A DNA stretch of 64,000 nt from Anaeromassilibacillus sp. An250 (GCF_002159845.1 NZ_NFJK01000002.1:1-64000), one strand, 5' to 3'. Shown: positions 8,128 through 17,747, counted from the stretch's first letter. Notes: generated by a model from the letters alone, not told the origin. Program-made: numbers and translations.

Positions 8128-8670
8128 TCAATAATTCTTAGCCAAGAGCTGGAAATAGGCCTTCGGATGCGCACAAACCGGGCAGATTTCCGGCGCTTTC
8201 TTACCGATGACAATATGGCCGCAGTTGGAGCACTGCCAGATCATATCGCCGTCTCTGGAAAAGACCAATCCCTCTTCCACGTTCTTGAGCAAAGCGAGGT
8301 AGCGGGCCTCATGCTCCTTCTCGATCTTGCCGACCATCTCAAACAGGGCGGCGATGCGGGGGAAGCCCTCTGCGCGTGCATCCTCTGCAAAGCTGGCATA
8401 CATATCGGTCCACTCGTAGTTTTCGCCTGCGGCAGCATCCTTCAGGTTCGTGGCGGTATCCGCGATTTCCCCATCGTGCAGGAGTTTAAACCAGATCTTT
8501 GCGTGTTCCTTTTCGTTGTTGGCGGTCTCTTCGAAAAGATTGGCGATCTGCACATAGCCTTCTTTGCGCGCCTTAGAAGCGTAAAACGTATACTTATTGC
8601 GCGCCTGGGACTCGCCTGCAAATGCAGCCATCAAATTTGCTTCCGTTTTGGTACCCTTGATGTTTTCCAT
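8128..8670 (-). CDS. rbr: Rubrerythrin
   Basis: A 180-residue cytoplasmic peroxidase that reduces hydrogen peroxide with electrons from NADH via rubredoxin-type carriers, protecting anaerobes from oxygen. The N-terminal diiron four-helix domain carries EKEHAKIWF and EKEHEARY ligand motifs. The C-terminal rubredoxin-like domain has the two Cys pairs CSNCG and CPVCAHP holding an Fe(SCys)4 centre. The ribosome site AAGGAGGATTTGTT precedes the ATG. An AT-rich interrupted repeat (AATAATA, 8697-8703, with TATTATT, 8712-8718) lies upstream and could be a peroxide-repressor site, but it matches the PerR consensus only loosely. Confidence 0.96.
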   Translation of the reverse strand: MENIKGTKTEANLMAAFAGESQARNKYTFYASKARKEGYVQIANLFEETANNEKEHAKIWFKLLHDGEIADTATNLKDAAAGENYEWTDMYASFAEDARAEGFPRIAALFEMVGKIEKEHEARYLALLKNVEEGLVFSRDGDMIWQCSNCGHIVIGKKAPEICPVCAHPKAYFQLLAKNY

Positions 8671-8862
8671 AACAAATCCTCCTTGAAATATTTATTAATA
8701 ATAGGAGTTAATATTATTTTTATGCCTATATTTTACCTGCAAAGGGAGGTTTTGTCAAGGGGGATTTTTTAAAAAATGAGAATAATTCTTGATTTTAGGT
8801 AAAAGACTACTCTGCTTAGCGGGGAAAGGGATGCGGCATCCATATAGATGGCGTCAACTTTC

Positions 8863-9759
8863 TCATAGCTTTGTAGGTGGAAGCTTTTGCAGTGCCTCCT
8901 GCAATCCACGCAGTAGCTCTGCCTCCTGTCCGCCACAGTTAAAACCGCCCAGAGTGATGCCCGGCTTGATCTTTCCGTGAAAATCGCTACCACAGCTGAC
9001 AGCTACGGAAAGCATCTCCGCCTGTTGTACATAGAAAGTAACCTGTTCGGGGGAGTGGTAACTGCTGTACGCTTCGATCCCGCGCACCCCTTGCTCCACA
9101 ATGCCGTGCAACAAGGCAGTGTCCTCGTGGATGTTGTTTCCCGGATGCGCCAGCACGGGCAACCCGCCCGCGGAACGGACTAGGGCCACGGCTCCCTCTA
9201 AGCTTTGAAAGGCGACCGGCACATAGCCGGGCTTCCCCTGTGAGAAGAAGTCCCAATAGATGTTGACATAGGGGTTATCGCTGCGCGCGCCGCCCGGCCG
9301 GTAGGGGAGAAGGGCGGGGTTTTCCGGGTCCTGGACCAGGGCTGCCTCGGCGATCATTTCCCCTGTGACAATGCCGCCCTTTTCCCTGCGGAGGGGCTCT
9401 GCATCAAACTGAAAGCCCATCGAGTAGGCAAGTTGGATGCGCTGTTCCCCGGCAAGTTGTTCCTGCTTCTGAATCGCCTGTTCCGTTTGGGAAAAGCCGG
9501 GGTGATCCGGGTCGATCCAATAGCCCAGCAGGTGCAGGTCGATCCCTTGGTAGGTACAGTCCAATTCCACGGCGGGGATGCATTCGATTCCCAAGGAGGA
9601 CGCATGGCGCACAGCGCGTGCGATGCCGCGGGTGCAGTTGTGATCCGATACAGCGGCAACGCGCACGCCGTTTTGGGCGCAAAGCTCCATCAATTCTTCC
9701 GGGGAATAGGTGCCGTCGTCGCTAAAATGGGTATGCATATGAAGGTCTAACCAGCTCAT
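8863..9759 (-). CDS. PHP-domain phosphoesterase (TrpH-like)
   Basis: A 298-residue metal-dependent phosphoesterase. PHP metal motifs in order: DLHMHTHFSDDG, SDHN, AHPGNN and GSDFHG. Relatives include the E. coli TrpH/RNase AM that acts on 3',5'-nucleoside bisphosphates and short RNA ends; other members are unassigned. The start is ATG 9759, preceded by AAAGGAGA. It lies between rbr and the GH97 gene on the same strand, with no tight linkage. A second, distinct PHP protein lies at 32971-33801. Confidence 0.88.
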   Translation of the reverse strand: MSWLDLHMHTHFSDDGTYSPEELMELCAQNGVRVAAVSDHNCTRGIARAVRHASSLGIECIPAVELDCTYQGIDLHLLGYWIDPDHPGFSQTEQAIQKQEQLAGEQRIQLAYSMGFQFDAEPLRREKGGIVTGEMIAEAALVQDPENPALLPYRPGGARSDNPYVNIYWDFFSQGKPGYVPVAFQSLEGAVALVRSAGGLPVLAHPGNNIHEDTALLHGIVEQGVRGIEAYSSYHSPEQVTFYVQQAEMLSVAVSCGSDFHGKIKPGITLGGFNCGGQEAELLRGLQEALQKLPPTKL

Positions 9760-9874
9760 AATGGTCTCCTTTCCAGATAAGGAAATTTCCAATGGGTTCT
9801 TATCTCAGTATAGAGGAAATACAGAGAAAAACCAAGCGCGCTTTTCTCGCGAGGCCCAAACAGGCCGTCCATAC

Positions 9875-9912
9875 AAAAACCTCCCGGCACGTCGAAAAAC
9901 GTACCGGGAGGC
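9875..9912 (-). terminator. Terminator after the GH97 gene
   Basis: Read on the minus strand: CCTCCCGGTACGT, short loop, ACGTGCCGGGAGG then TTTTTG. A long stem followed by a T run, 30 bases past the stop. Confidence 0.9.
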
Positions 9913-9942
9913 AAAGAATCCGTGGCTTATACGAAGAAACGA

Positions 9943-12900
9943 TTATTCAACAATCGTTGCAACGCAGTGACGGACTGCGTTCTGGTTCGGCATGGTGGTG
10001 TAGATACCGGAGGAATCGCCCACTTTGCCGGTGGCCCAGATGCGGAAGTAGTAGTCGTTGCCGTCCTGCCGTACGAACTGGGTCTTGAATACGCCGTCCG
10101 TACCGCTGACGAAGAGCGGCGTTGCGCTGCTGCCGTCAATAACGGTCATCTTGAAGGTGTATGCCTGCCCCTTCTTGATGGAGAGGGCGCCAGTCGTGTC
10201 GCTGCGGACAGAGCCCTCCTGGACGTTTGCCGTAAAGGTGGAGGATGCGCCGTTCAACGTGACGGTGATGGTGGATTCGCCCATGGCAGCGCCGTTCAGC
10301 TGGAAGCTGTAACCGTCCGCTGTCTTGGTGAGGTACTGTACCGTGACATTGGCATTGTTCGCCGTAACCGTCGGAGCAGTTGCGGAGGTTGTTTGGACGT
10401 TAAAGACAAAGCGCTCCCCGACGCGGAACAAGCAGCTCTTGGTTGTGTCGTCCAAAGTGAAGTCCGGCGTTGTAACGGTTGTGGTCGAGGAGGTTGTGCT
10501 GCCGGAAGAGCTGCTGGAACCACTGCCAGAGCCGCTGCCGGAATTGCCGGAGTCCTCAACCAGGCTGTTGATTGCAGCGGACAGTTTGGTCTCCATATTG
10601 CGGATCGTTGCCTCCGCTGCGGGGTCGTCCTCTGCCAAGGTATTGTCGTCCAGGACCTTCTGCGCCTCTGCCATCACGTTCGCAAGGTTCTGATAGCTGG
10701 CAGCGGTATAGTCGCTGGCATCGATGGACTGTGCAGTCTCCATCAGTTCCTTCAGATGGTCCTTGTTGGCGATCTTGCGCAGGGCGGTGATGGCTGCATT
10801 CAAAGCATCGGCTGCTGCGTCCACCTCTTCCTGCGTGGCACTCGGATCGTCATAGACTTTCTTCGCATTCTCCAGGGCCGCCGTGAATGCATCCTGGCCT
10901 TCCTCGATGTATTCGCTCAGGTCGATGGACTCAGCCTTTGCGATGACGGTTGCAAGCGTCGATTTATCTGCCTGATGGCGGACGTTGTCGATCGCTTCCT
11001 TCAGGTTCTCAACCGCTTCAGTGATTTCCGGTTCCATGGCGTCGCGGTTGTCATAGACCTTTTGCGCTTCTTCCATGACCGCCTTCAGCTCTTCGATGCT
11101 GGAAGGATCAAGGCCCTCGGAAGCTTCGATGATTTGGGCTGCAATGTCGAGCTGGATTTTCAGTTCGGTCTTATCGCCGGCCTGGAAGTCGAGGTAGTGG
11201 ATTGCATCGAGCAATTCGCCCCAAGCGTCGTTGATCTGCTGCTGGGTGACTGCAACGGTCTCGGAAACCGTCTTTGCCTCAGCAAGCGCTTTTTCGAATT
11301 TCTCTTGGACACTCGGTACAGCGCCCGCAACTTCCTCGTCCAAGGTCTCTGCATAGTCGATCAGCGTGTTCAGAACGCCCTTGCTCACGACCGTGAAGGA
11401 GAAGTCCAGGGATTCCGCGTCCGCCCCCTTGACCGTGTCATAGGTGAACTCGGCCGTGTCCGTGATCTCCTGCGGCTCGCCGTTCAGGAGCACTTCGCTG
11501 AACTCGCGTCCATCCATAGAAGGTTTAAAGGAGAGGTTCAATTCCGTTCCCTCTTCGAAATCGCCGGCGTACTTGCCGAGCAGGTTGGCGATGGTCTGCT
11601 CTTCGCCGTTGAGCGTGAGCTCTGCGTTTGTGCCATAGTTGACCGTGAAGCTGGTGCTCTCTTCTTTCTCGGGAGCCTCTGCAAAGGCAATCACTTCGCC
11701 GTTTACCGTAAAGTCCTCAAAGGTTGCCGGAAGAGAACCGGTCTTCCGATTGCCATCGACGGCATACAGGCCGATCTTGAGGTCGCCGCTCAAGCCCGAC
11801 ATCTCGACCGGGTCTGCGATCGGCGTCCAAGTCTCGTTGTCATAGCTGTAGAAGGAGGAGAACGTGGTGCCTTCCTTCACAACCTTGAGATAGACGGTGG
11901 CATCCTTATTGGCATCCGGGGTGGTATGCTCAGAGAAGCTGCCATTGTTCATGACAAAGTCCGTGAAGATATTGCCGCCAAAGCCGCTGTGATACCGCTT
12001 GTATGCGCCATAGATATTGTCCGTATCCTGGTAAACAATGATGCCCGCGGTCTGGTAGTCGCCATTGGGAATGAAGTCGAGCTTCGTGGTGACGGTAAAG
12101 TCGCCCTCGGCCGGGGTCAGCATGACGTTCTGTGCATTGTCGGTGCCGGTGTAGAATTCGCCGGGCTGCGTGGTGATCGTGATGGAATGCTCGTCATTGA
12201 TCGTCCAATATTCCGGATCGTTGCGGATAATGCTCCAATCGTCCGTCAAGACCAGATCCGCCGGTTCGATCGTGACTTCGCAGGAGGCGGTCACTTCGTT
12301 GTTGAAGCCGGTCATGGCGGTGATGGTCACGGTGCCAGCCTCATATGCGGTAATCTTGCCGTTCTCGTCGACGGTTGCGATGTCCGGATCACTGGACACC
12401 CAGGTAATCGGATCTTGGGCCCCTTCCGGTGTGACAGTGGCCGTCAGCGTAGCCGTCTCGTACTGCTTCATGGTCAGTTCGGTCTGGTCGAGCGTGATGC
12501 CGGTGGCTTCGATGTATCTATTGGCAAACGGGACGGCTTCGCCGTTGATGGTGAAGTCCTCAAAGGTAGCCGGCAGGGAACCGCTCTTGCCGTTGCCATC
12601 GACCGCATACAGGCCGACTTTGAGGTCGCCGGTCAATCCGGAGACGTTCAGCGGATCGGCAATCTGCACCCACTCGGAATTGTCATAGCTGTAATATGCG
12701 GTAAAGGTGGTGCCCTCTTTGACGACCTTCAGATAAACAGCCGCATCCTTATTCGGGTCCGCCTTGGTGTGCTCCGAAGCACTGCCGTTATTCAAAGCAA
12801 AGTCGGTGAAGATATTGCCGTTAAAGTGGGAGTGATAGCGCTTGTAAGCACCATAGAGATTTTTGTCATCCTGATAGACGATGATACCTGCCGTCTGGTA

Positions 12901-15900
12901 GTCCGCGCCCGGTACAAACGTGAGCTTTGTTGTGGCGGTGAAGTCGCCCTCCACCGGCGTCAGGAAGACGTTTTCGGCATTGGCGGTATTGCTGTAATAC
13001 TCGCCCGGCTTAGTGGTGATGGTGATGGAGTTTTCTCCGTTGAGTTTCCAGTTCTCCGGATCGCTGCGGATGATGGACCAATCGCCGGTCAGGGAGAATT
13101 CCGGACGGCGCACGGTGACGTCGCAGGTCGCGGTGACGTCGCCGTTGATGCCGGTGGCAGCCGTGATGGTGGTGACGCCCGGCTTCAGAGCAGTGATTTT
13201 GCCGTTTAAGACCGTGGCAACCTCTGGATTGCTGGAGGTCCAAGTGACGGTATCATATTCCACGTCCTCCGGGGTGAAGGTAACGGTCAGGTTAGCTGTC
13301 TCGTTCGGCTCCATCGTGACCTCGCTTTCGCTCAGCGTGATGGATTCTGCCTGGCTGGGCATGTTCCGGAGGATCTTGATCATCGCGCCGCCGTGCTCGG
13401 CCATCGGGATGGTCAAAACCGTATCCTTGTTGACGGTTTCCACGCGGGCCGTGATGTCGTCCACGGTCTCGCCGTCTTCATAGATAAAGGCATAGTAATC
13501 GCCCTCGCCGAGGAAGTCCAGCTTAAACTCCGCCGTGCGCTGCTCGTTGCAGATCAGGCCGAGGTACCAGTTTTCGCCGCTTCTGCGCGCGGTGTTGACA
13601 TATTCGCCCGGCTCGCCGGCCAGCAGCTTGGTCTCATCCCACTGGGTCGGGAAATTCTTGAAGAAGTCGCAGGCGGGGCTGTTGAGATAAGCCTCCGGAC
13701 GGTCAGCAAAGCACTGGATGCCGCTCTCATAGGTGACCGTCAAAGCGCCCATCTGTGCGATGGTCATCTGTTTGCGCGTGTTGGTGCGGTGCGAGAACAT
13801 CGGCGTATAGTCCGCCGGCCCAACTGCACAGCGCATGAACGGCAGCATGCAGTTGTGGTAAGCGCTCACATCGGCGGGACGGAAAAGGTCCTGCTCTGCG
13901 CCAAAGATTCCTTCGCGGCTGAGGGCGTTCGGATACGTCCTGCGCTCGCCGGTGGTCTTATTTGCGCCGTGGATGTTGATAAACATATGGTTTTCCGCTG
14001 TGAGCTGCATCAGGCGGATATAGAACTGGATATAATCCTGGGACTGGGAATTGAAGAAGTCCGGTTTAATGCCCTTGAAGCCCATGTCCGCCAGCTCTTT
14101 GATGCGGCGCTCCGCTTCGTCGCCCTTCTTCAAATCGTTGTGGTTCTGCCAGGCGATCAGGCCGATGCCCTTTTCATTGGCGTAGCTGATCAGATCCTCG
14201 GTCCAATCGTAATAGCCATAGTAGGCGAATTCGCTGTGGCCCTGGCTGCTGCCTCTTGGCTGCCAGCCTTCGTCCAGGAGCAGGTATTCCCAGCCCATTT
14301 CGGCGGCAAAATCGATGTATTTCTTATAAACGTCCGGGTCGCTGGTGGATTCGCGGTTCAGCCAGGTCCAGGCAGTGACGCCGGGCTGGATCCAGGAGGT
14401 GTCCTCCAGCACATTGGCCGGGCTCAGGTTCTCCGCCATTGTATTTTCAGCAATGTCTGCACTGGTGCCGATGACGGCGAAACGCCACGGGGTCGCAAAC
14501 GGGGCGGTGGTGTTGATAGCAGATCTCTGCTCGTTGGAGAATACAATGTCGAGGCGGCCGTTCGGGTTGCCGATGATGTCCGCGCCGCAATATTCGCCGT
14601 GCAGGCCCGCTTCGGAAATCAAAGCATATTCACCAGTGGGCGTCTTGTACAGCAGCGGCATGCAGTACCGCTCATTGAGCTCGGAAAGCTGTTTTTCTTC
14701 TTCCACTTGCTCGTTGTGGTTGATATACGGCATGACATATGCCGTGGAACCCTGCGGGATCTGCAGGGAGGTATTTTCAGAGGAAATCGTGATGGGCGTG
14801 CTTTCATCTTCCGCTGTGATCTGATACTTAAAGGCAATGCCGTCGTCATAGGCGCGCACGATAACGCTGAAAGTGACGCCCTCGACGCCTTCCTTCGTAA
14901 AGTTGAGCGTGGTCTGGTTCGCATGGTTTTCCACCTGCGTCACCTTGGCGCCGATCAGCTCATACGGATCGTTGATCTCCTCGTCGACGCGGTCGACAAA
15001 GCTCAGCTCAGAGAAATCGCCCAGGCTGGTGGTCAGCCCCACATAGGAGTTGTCCACAACCAGGTTGTTGTCCTTAAAGGAAGCATAGGAGATCTTCCCA
15101 TCATGCAGGGCAAAGAGAGCCGTAATACTGCCGTCCGGCGATGCGATCTGCCAGGAAGAGGCCGGGTCGCCCTTGCCGATGATGAGATCCACGGTGGCCT
15201 CGCGGACAATATCCCCCTGCGTCAAAGTGCAGGTGATGGTCACAACGCCGTCGGAAACGCCTGTCACAACGCCTTCCGGGGATACGGTCGCAATGCCGTC
15301 ATCGGAGCTCGCGTAAGCAGCGCTGAGCGTATCCGAGGGGATCACGGCGCCGCCGATGGAATATCCCACCGGGGTCAGCTGCGTGGTCTTTCCGATTGGC
15401 AAAACAGACTGCTGTGCCGTGACTGCTGCGGAATCCAAGGTGGTCTGGATCTCACGGTCGCAGAGGATCTTGGCGTCGCACCAGAGGCTGTGGTCGCAGA
15501 TGGTGGAGCCGTTTGTGCCATTGTCGGTCTTCAGGGTCAAGGTCTGGGCGCCTTCGGGGATCTCGACATCCACGAACTGCTGCGCTTCGAGCCCAGAAAG
15601 ATCATCGATGTGGTATTTTTCTACACCGTCAACTTCCACGGTGAACCCACACTCGCCATATTCGCCGTCATATGAGGAGTCCGCCTGAACGCCTATGTAC
15701 GCTTGGAACGATTTGGCGCCCTGGTTGGAAATGTCATAGACGATTTCGGAAGCAGCATGTGCGCAAATACCTTTCTCATATTCGATGATGTCCAAGTTTT
15801 CATTGCGCAAACGCAAGGGCTTGCTGTCGATGTCTTCGTCGATGCCTAAGCTGCTGCCGAAGCCGACTTCGAAGCTTGTCGGGTCCATATCGCTCAGATA

Positions 15901-16065
15901 GAGCGCAATGTCGCCTTCTTCATCTTCCATGACAGCAGTGACCGCATGGTTGGCAGCGGGTACAACTTGGGCCGCTTGTGCAGCGAATACCGGCGTTGCT
16001 CCGGCAGCAACCATTTGTAGGGCAAGTGCTACTGCGATAAAAGATCGCACCGTCTTTCTTTTCAT
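9943..16065 (-). CDS. Giant secreted multimodular GH97-like alpha-glycosidase/galactosidase
   Basis: About 2040 residues. Signal peptide (1-28, MKRKTVRSF then a hydrophobic run ending VFAA); NPCBM carbohydrate-binding module (about 50-203); Ig-like Big_2 domain (about 205-298); GH97 catalytic unit (about 303-900). Asp669 in GIKPDFF matches the nucleophile position of retaining GH97 alpha-galactosidases and Glu718 in SREGIF is the likely acid/base. Then two copies of Big_2 plus a DUF1349-like beta-sandwich (about 905-1183 and 1184-1462), an Ig-like segment, about four FIVAR helical repeats (1563-1835), a Ser/Gly/Thr linker and a two-part C-terminal domain (1868-2040). No LPXTG, SLH or dockerin is seen. 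The start MKRK is chosen for AAGGA 5 bases upstream. It probably cleaves alpha-linked sugars from host or dietary glycans at the cell surface. Confidence 0.9.
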   Translation of the reverse strand: MKRKTVRSFIAVALALQMVAAGATPVFAAQAAQVVPAANHAVTAVMEDEEGDIALYLSDMDPTSFEVGFGSSLGIDEDIDSKPLRLRNENLDIIEYEKGICAHAASEIVYDISNQGAKSFQAYIGVQADSSYDGEYGECGFTVEVDGVEKYHIDDLSGLEAQQFVDVEIPEGAQTLTLKTDNGTNGSTICDHSLWCDAKILCDREIQTTLDSAAVTAQQSVLPIGKTTQLTPVGYSIGGAVIPSDTLSAAYASSDDGIATVSPEGVVTGVSDGVVTITCTLTQGDIVREATVDLIIGKGDPASSWQIASPDGSITALFALHDGKISYASFKDNNLVVDNSYVGLTTSLGDFSELSFVDRVDEEINDPYELIGAKVTQVENHANQTTLNFTKEGVEGVTFSVIVRAYDDGIAFKYQITAEDESTPITISSENTSLQIPQGSTAYVMPYINHNEQVEEEKQLSELNERYCMPLLYKTPTGEYALISEAGLHGEYCGADIIGNPNGRLDIVFSNEQRSAINTTAPFATPWRFAVIGTSADIAENTMAENLSPANVLEDTSWIQPGVTAWTWLNRESTSDPDVYKKYIDFAAEMGWEYLLLDEGWQPRGSSQGHSEFAYYGYYDWTEDLISYANEKGIGLIAWQNHNDLKKGDEAERRIKELADMGFKGIKPDFFNSQSQDYIQFYIRLMQLTAENHMFINIHGANKTTGERRTYPNALSREGIFGAEQDLFRPADVSAYHNCMLPFMRCAVGPADYTPMFSHRTNTRKQMTIAQMGALTVTYESGIQCFADRPEAYLNSPACDFFKNFPTQWDETKLLAGEPGEYVNTARRSGENWYLGLICNEQRTAEFKLDFLGEGDYYAFIYEDGETVDDITARVETVNKDTVLTIPMAEHGGAMIKILRNMPSQAESITLSESEVTMEPNETANLTVTFTPEDVEYDTVTWTSSNPEVATVLNGKITALKPGVTTITAATGINGDVTATCDVTVRRPEFSLTGDWSIIRSDPENWKLNGENSITITTKPGEYYSNTANAENVFLTPVEGDFTATTKLTFVPGADYQTAGIIVYQDDKNLYGAYKRYHSHFNGNIFTDFALNNGSASEHTKADPNKDAAVYLKVVKEGTTFTAYYSYDNSEWVQIADPLNVSGLTGDLKVGLYAVDGNGKSGSLPATFEDFTINGEAVPFANRYIEATGITLDQTELTMKQYETATLTATVTPEGAQDPITWVSSDPDIATVDENGKITAYEAGTVTITAMTGFNNEVTASCEVTIEPADLVLTDDWSIIRNDPEYWTINDEHSITITTQPGEFYTGTDNAQNVMLTPAEGDFTVTTKLDFIPNGDYQTAGIIVYQDTDNIYGAYKRYHSGFGGNIFTDFVMNNGSFSEHTTPDANKDATVYLKVVKEGTTFSSFYSYDNETWTPIADPVEMSGLSGDLKIGLYAVDGNRKTGSLPATFEDFTVNGEVIAFAEAPEKEESTSFTVNYGTNAELTLNGEEQTIANLLGKYAGDFEEGTELNLSFKPSMDGREFSEVLLNGEPQEITDTAEFTYDTVKGADAESLDFSFTVVSKGVLNTLIDYAETLDEEVAGAVPSVQEKFEKALAEAKTVSETVAVTQQQINDAWGELLDAIHYLDFQAGDKTELKIQLDIAAQIIEASEGLDPSSIEELKAVMEEAQKVYDNRDAMEPEITEAVENLKEAIDNVRHQADKSTLATVIAKAESIDLSEYIEEGQDAFTAALENAKKVYDDPSATQEEVDAAADALNAAITALRKIANKDHLKELMETAQSIDASDYTAASYQNLANVMAEAQKVLDDNTLAEDDPAAEATIRNMETKLSAAINSLVEDSGNSGSGSGSGSSSSSGSTTSSTTTVTTPDFTLDDTTKSCLFRVGERFVFNVQTTSATAPTVTANNANVTVQYLTKTADGYSFQLNGAAMGESTITVTLNGASSTFTANVQEGSVRSDTTGALSIKKGQAYTFKMTVIDGSSATPLFVSGTDGVFKTQFVRQDGNDYYFRIWATGKVGDSSGIYTTMPNQNAVRHCVATIVE
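11680..13353 (-). repeat. Tandem duplication of a Big_2 + DUF1349-like unit inside the GH97 gene
   Basis: Two in-frame units of about 279 codons (approximately 12517-13353 and 11680-12516) share long matching stretches such as DYQTAGIIVYQD, LKVVKEGTTF and GSLPATFEDFT at equivalent positions. This is an internal tandem duplication that has diverged moderately. Boundaries are approximate. Confidence 0.85.
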
Positions 16066-16263
16066 GGTTTCCTTCATTTCCTTTCTTTCAAATTGGTTTT
16101 CTCCTTCTCTAAAAAGGATGGGACCCCCTTTCCAATGTCTGTCCTTCCCGAAAAAATTAATAGCCGATTCGATGGAATGCAAAGTTGATGAATCCTTCTG
16201 ATTTTTGAGATATTGTATAATTTTATATAAAAAACACTCTTTATTCCATCGATTCTTGTGGTT

Positions 16264-16292
16264 ATAATAGCACGGACATTGTGTAAAATCAA
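16264..16292 (-). promoter_or_regulatory. Promoter of the GH97 gene
   Basis: Minus strand TTGATT (16287-16292), 17-bp spacer, TATTAT (16264-16269). This gives a leader of about 190 bases. Confidence 0.6.
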
Positions 16293-16371
16293 CAGATGCA
16301 ATTATAAATGAGATAAAAATACATAAAATTGAAACAAATTTCCATATGCGATTTCGCTGCCTCCGATCGCC

Positions 16372-16400
16372 TTTACAGGCACGTGGCTTTCCAGTATAAT
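16372..16400 (+). promoter_or_regulatory. Promoter of the HD-hydrolase / vanRS-like / iron transporter run
   Basis: TTTACA (16372-16377), 17-bp spacer, perfect TATAAT (16395-16400), 44 bases before the HD gene start. Confidence 0.7.
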
Positions 16401-16444
16401 GGGAAAAGATTGACGGAAAACCCTAAAAGGAAGGCGGGGCATAT

Positions 16445-17041
16445 ATGGGATCGAGCTATCAAGAAGAATTCGAAGAAATTTTCCGCAGCAAGGTCACGCG
16501 GGAAGGGAGCGCGGCGTTTTTGGAGTGGCTTTCCAAGACGGACTTTTTTACCGCGCCGGCCAGCACCAAATTCCACTGCGCTTGTCCCTGCGGCCTGGTG
16601 CAGCACAGCGTCAGCGTATACCGCACCATGATGGAGCGGTACTTTGACCCGGAGACGGACAGCGAGGAGAGTTTTGCGATCTGCGGCCTGCTGCACGATG
16701 TATGCAAGGCGCAGTTCTATAAGGAGGGCACGCGCAACGTCAAAAACGAACAGACCGGCGCGTGGGAGAAAAAGCCCTATTATATGATCGAAGACAGCTT
16801 CCCCTATGGGCACGGGGAAAAGTCCGTATTCCTGATTGAGCGCTTCCTGCGGCTCAAGACCAGCGAGGCAATCGCCATCCGTTGGCATATGGGCGGATTT
16901 GACGATGCAGCGCGCGGCGGCAGCTTCGCCATCAGCCAGGCATACGACCGCTATCCGTTGGCCGTGAAGCTCCATCTGGCCGATCTGGAAAGCACCTATC
17001 TGCGTGAAAAAGGCACTTCCGTAGTGCGTGCACAGCGGTAA
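16445..17041 (+). CDS. HD-domain hydrolase
   Basis: A 198-residue protein of the HD metal-dependent phosphohydrolase superfamily. The His/Asp ligands are visible: GLVQHSVSVY, the HD pair in GLLHDVCKA, RWHMGG and LHLADLEST. Relatives act on nucleotides or cyclic nucleotides, but this short form has no assigned substrate. The ATG follows AAGGAAGG. It opens a same-strand run with the response regulator only 16 bases downstream, so it is probably co-transcribed with the two-component system. Confidence 0.82.
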   Translation: MGSSYQEEFEEIFRSKVTREGSAAFLEWLSKTDFFTAPASTKFHCACPCGLVQHSVSVYRTMMERYFDPETDSEESFAICGLLHDVCKAQFYKEGTRNVKNEQTGAWEKKPYYMIEDSFPYGHGEKSVFLIERFLRLKTSEAIAIRWHMGGFDDAARGGSFAISQAYDRYPLAVKLHLADLESTYLREKGTSVVRAQR

Positions 17042-17057
17042 TTCGGAGGCGAAACAC

Positions 17058-17747
17058 ATGCCGGATATTTTGGTGGTCGACGACGAACAGGAGATCGCGG
17101 ACCTGGTGGAACTCTATTTAAAGAACGAGGGCTATACCCTATATAAATGTTACGACGGCGCACAGGCGTTGGAGCAGATTGCGGCGCGGCCGTTTGACCT
17201 GGCGATTTTGGACGTGATGCTGCCGGAGACCAGCGGGTTTGATCTTTGCCGCAAGATCCGGGAGGCCTATACCTATCCGGTCATCATGCTGACCGCGCGC
17301 ACCGAGGACATGGACAAGATCACAGGGTTGACCATCGGCGCGGACGACTATGTGACAAAGCCGTTCAATCCGTTGGAGTTGGTGGCGCGCGTCAAGGCGC
17401 AGCTCCGCCGTTCCACGCGCTATAATGCGGGAGCCGCGCCGGAATCCCATGTGATCGACTTTTCCGGATTAGAGATCAACAAGGATACGCACGAGTGCAG
17501 GCTCTACGACCAGCCGGTTGACCTCACCCCGACGGAGTTTTCCCTGCTGTGGATGCTGTGCCAGAACCGGGGGAAGGTGCTATCCGCGGAGGAGCTCTTT
17601 GAAGGCGTCTGGGGGGAGAAGTACCTGGACTCCAACAACACCGTGATGGTGCACATCCGCCGGTTGCGCGAAAAGCTGCACGAACCTGCGAGAAATCCAA
17701 AGTTCATCAAGACGGTCTGGGGGGTGGGGTACAAAATTGAGGGATAA
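17058..17747 (+). CDS. OmpR/VanR-type response regulator
   Basis: A 229-residue two-domain regulator. Receiver domain: acidic pair Asp8/Asp9, phosphorylation site Asp52 in LAILDVMLP, and Lys101 in TKPFNP. C-terminal winged-helix domain with LTPTEFSLLWML and VMVHIRRLREK. ATG 17058 has GGAGG 8 bases upstream. It overlaps the downstream sensor kinase by 11 bases. The sequence style is that of VanR, but no van resistance genes are near; the neighbours suggest it may control the iron/cobalamin-type transporter that follows. Confidence 0.93.
   Translation: MPDILVVDDEQEIADLVELYLKNEGYTLYKCYDGAQALEQIAARPFDLAILDVMLPETSGFDLCRKIREAYTYPVIMLTARTEDMDKITGLTIGADDYVTKPFNPLELVARVKAQLRRSTRYNAGAAPESHVIDFSGLEINKDTHECRLYDQPVDLTPTEFSLLWMLCQNRGKVLSAEELFEGVWGEKYLDSNNTVMVHIRRLREKLHEPARNPKFIKTVWGVGYKIEG

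Larger units (their letters stand above)
16066..16444. other. Divergent intergenic region, GH97 / HD hydrolase
   Basis: 379 bases without a gene. It contains a promoter for each flank (minus 16264-16292, plus 16372-16400). The GH97 leader of about 190 bases shows no clear riboswitch-like structure or catabolite-response element. Confidence 0.6.

Noticed and set aside
8690-8725. PerR box upstream of rubrerythrin
   Set aside because: The best fit to TTATAATNATTATAA matches about 10 of 14 positions in AT-rich DNA, too weak to list as a site.
9922-15675. Very long open frames (over 1000 and 750 codons) antisense to the GH97 gene
   Set aside because: They are shadows of a repetitive, high-GC gene. 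The sense strand has a signal peptide, catalytic motifs and coherent domains; the antisense products do not.
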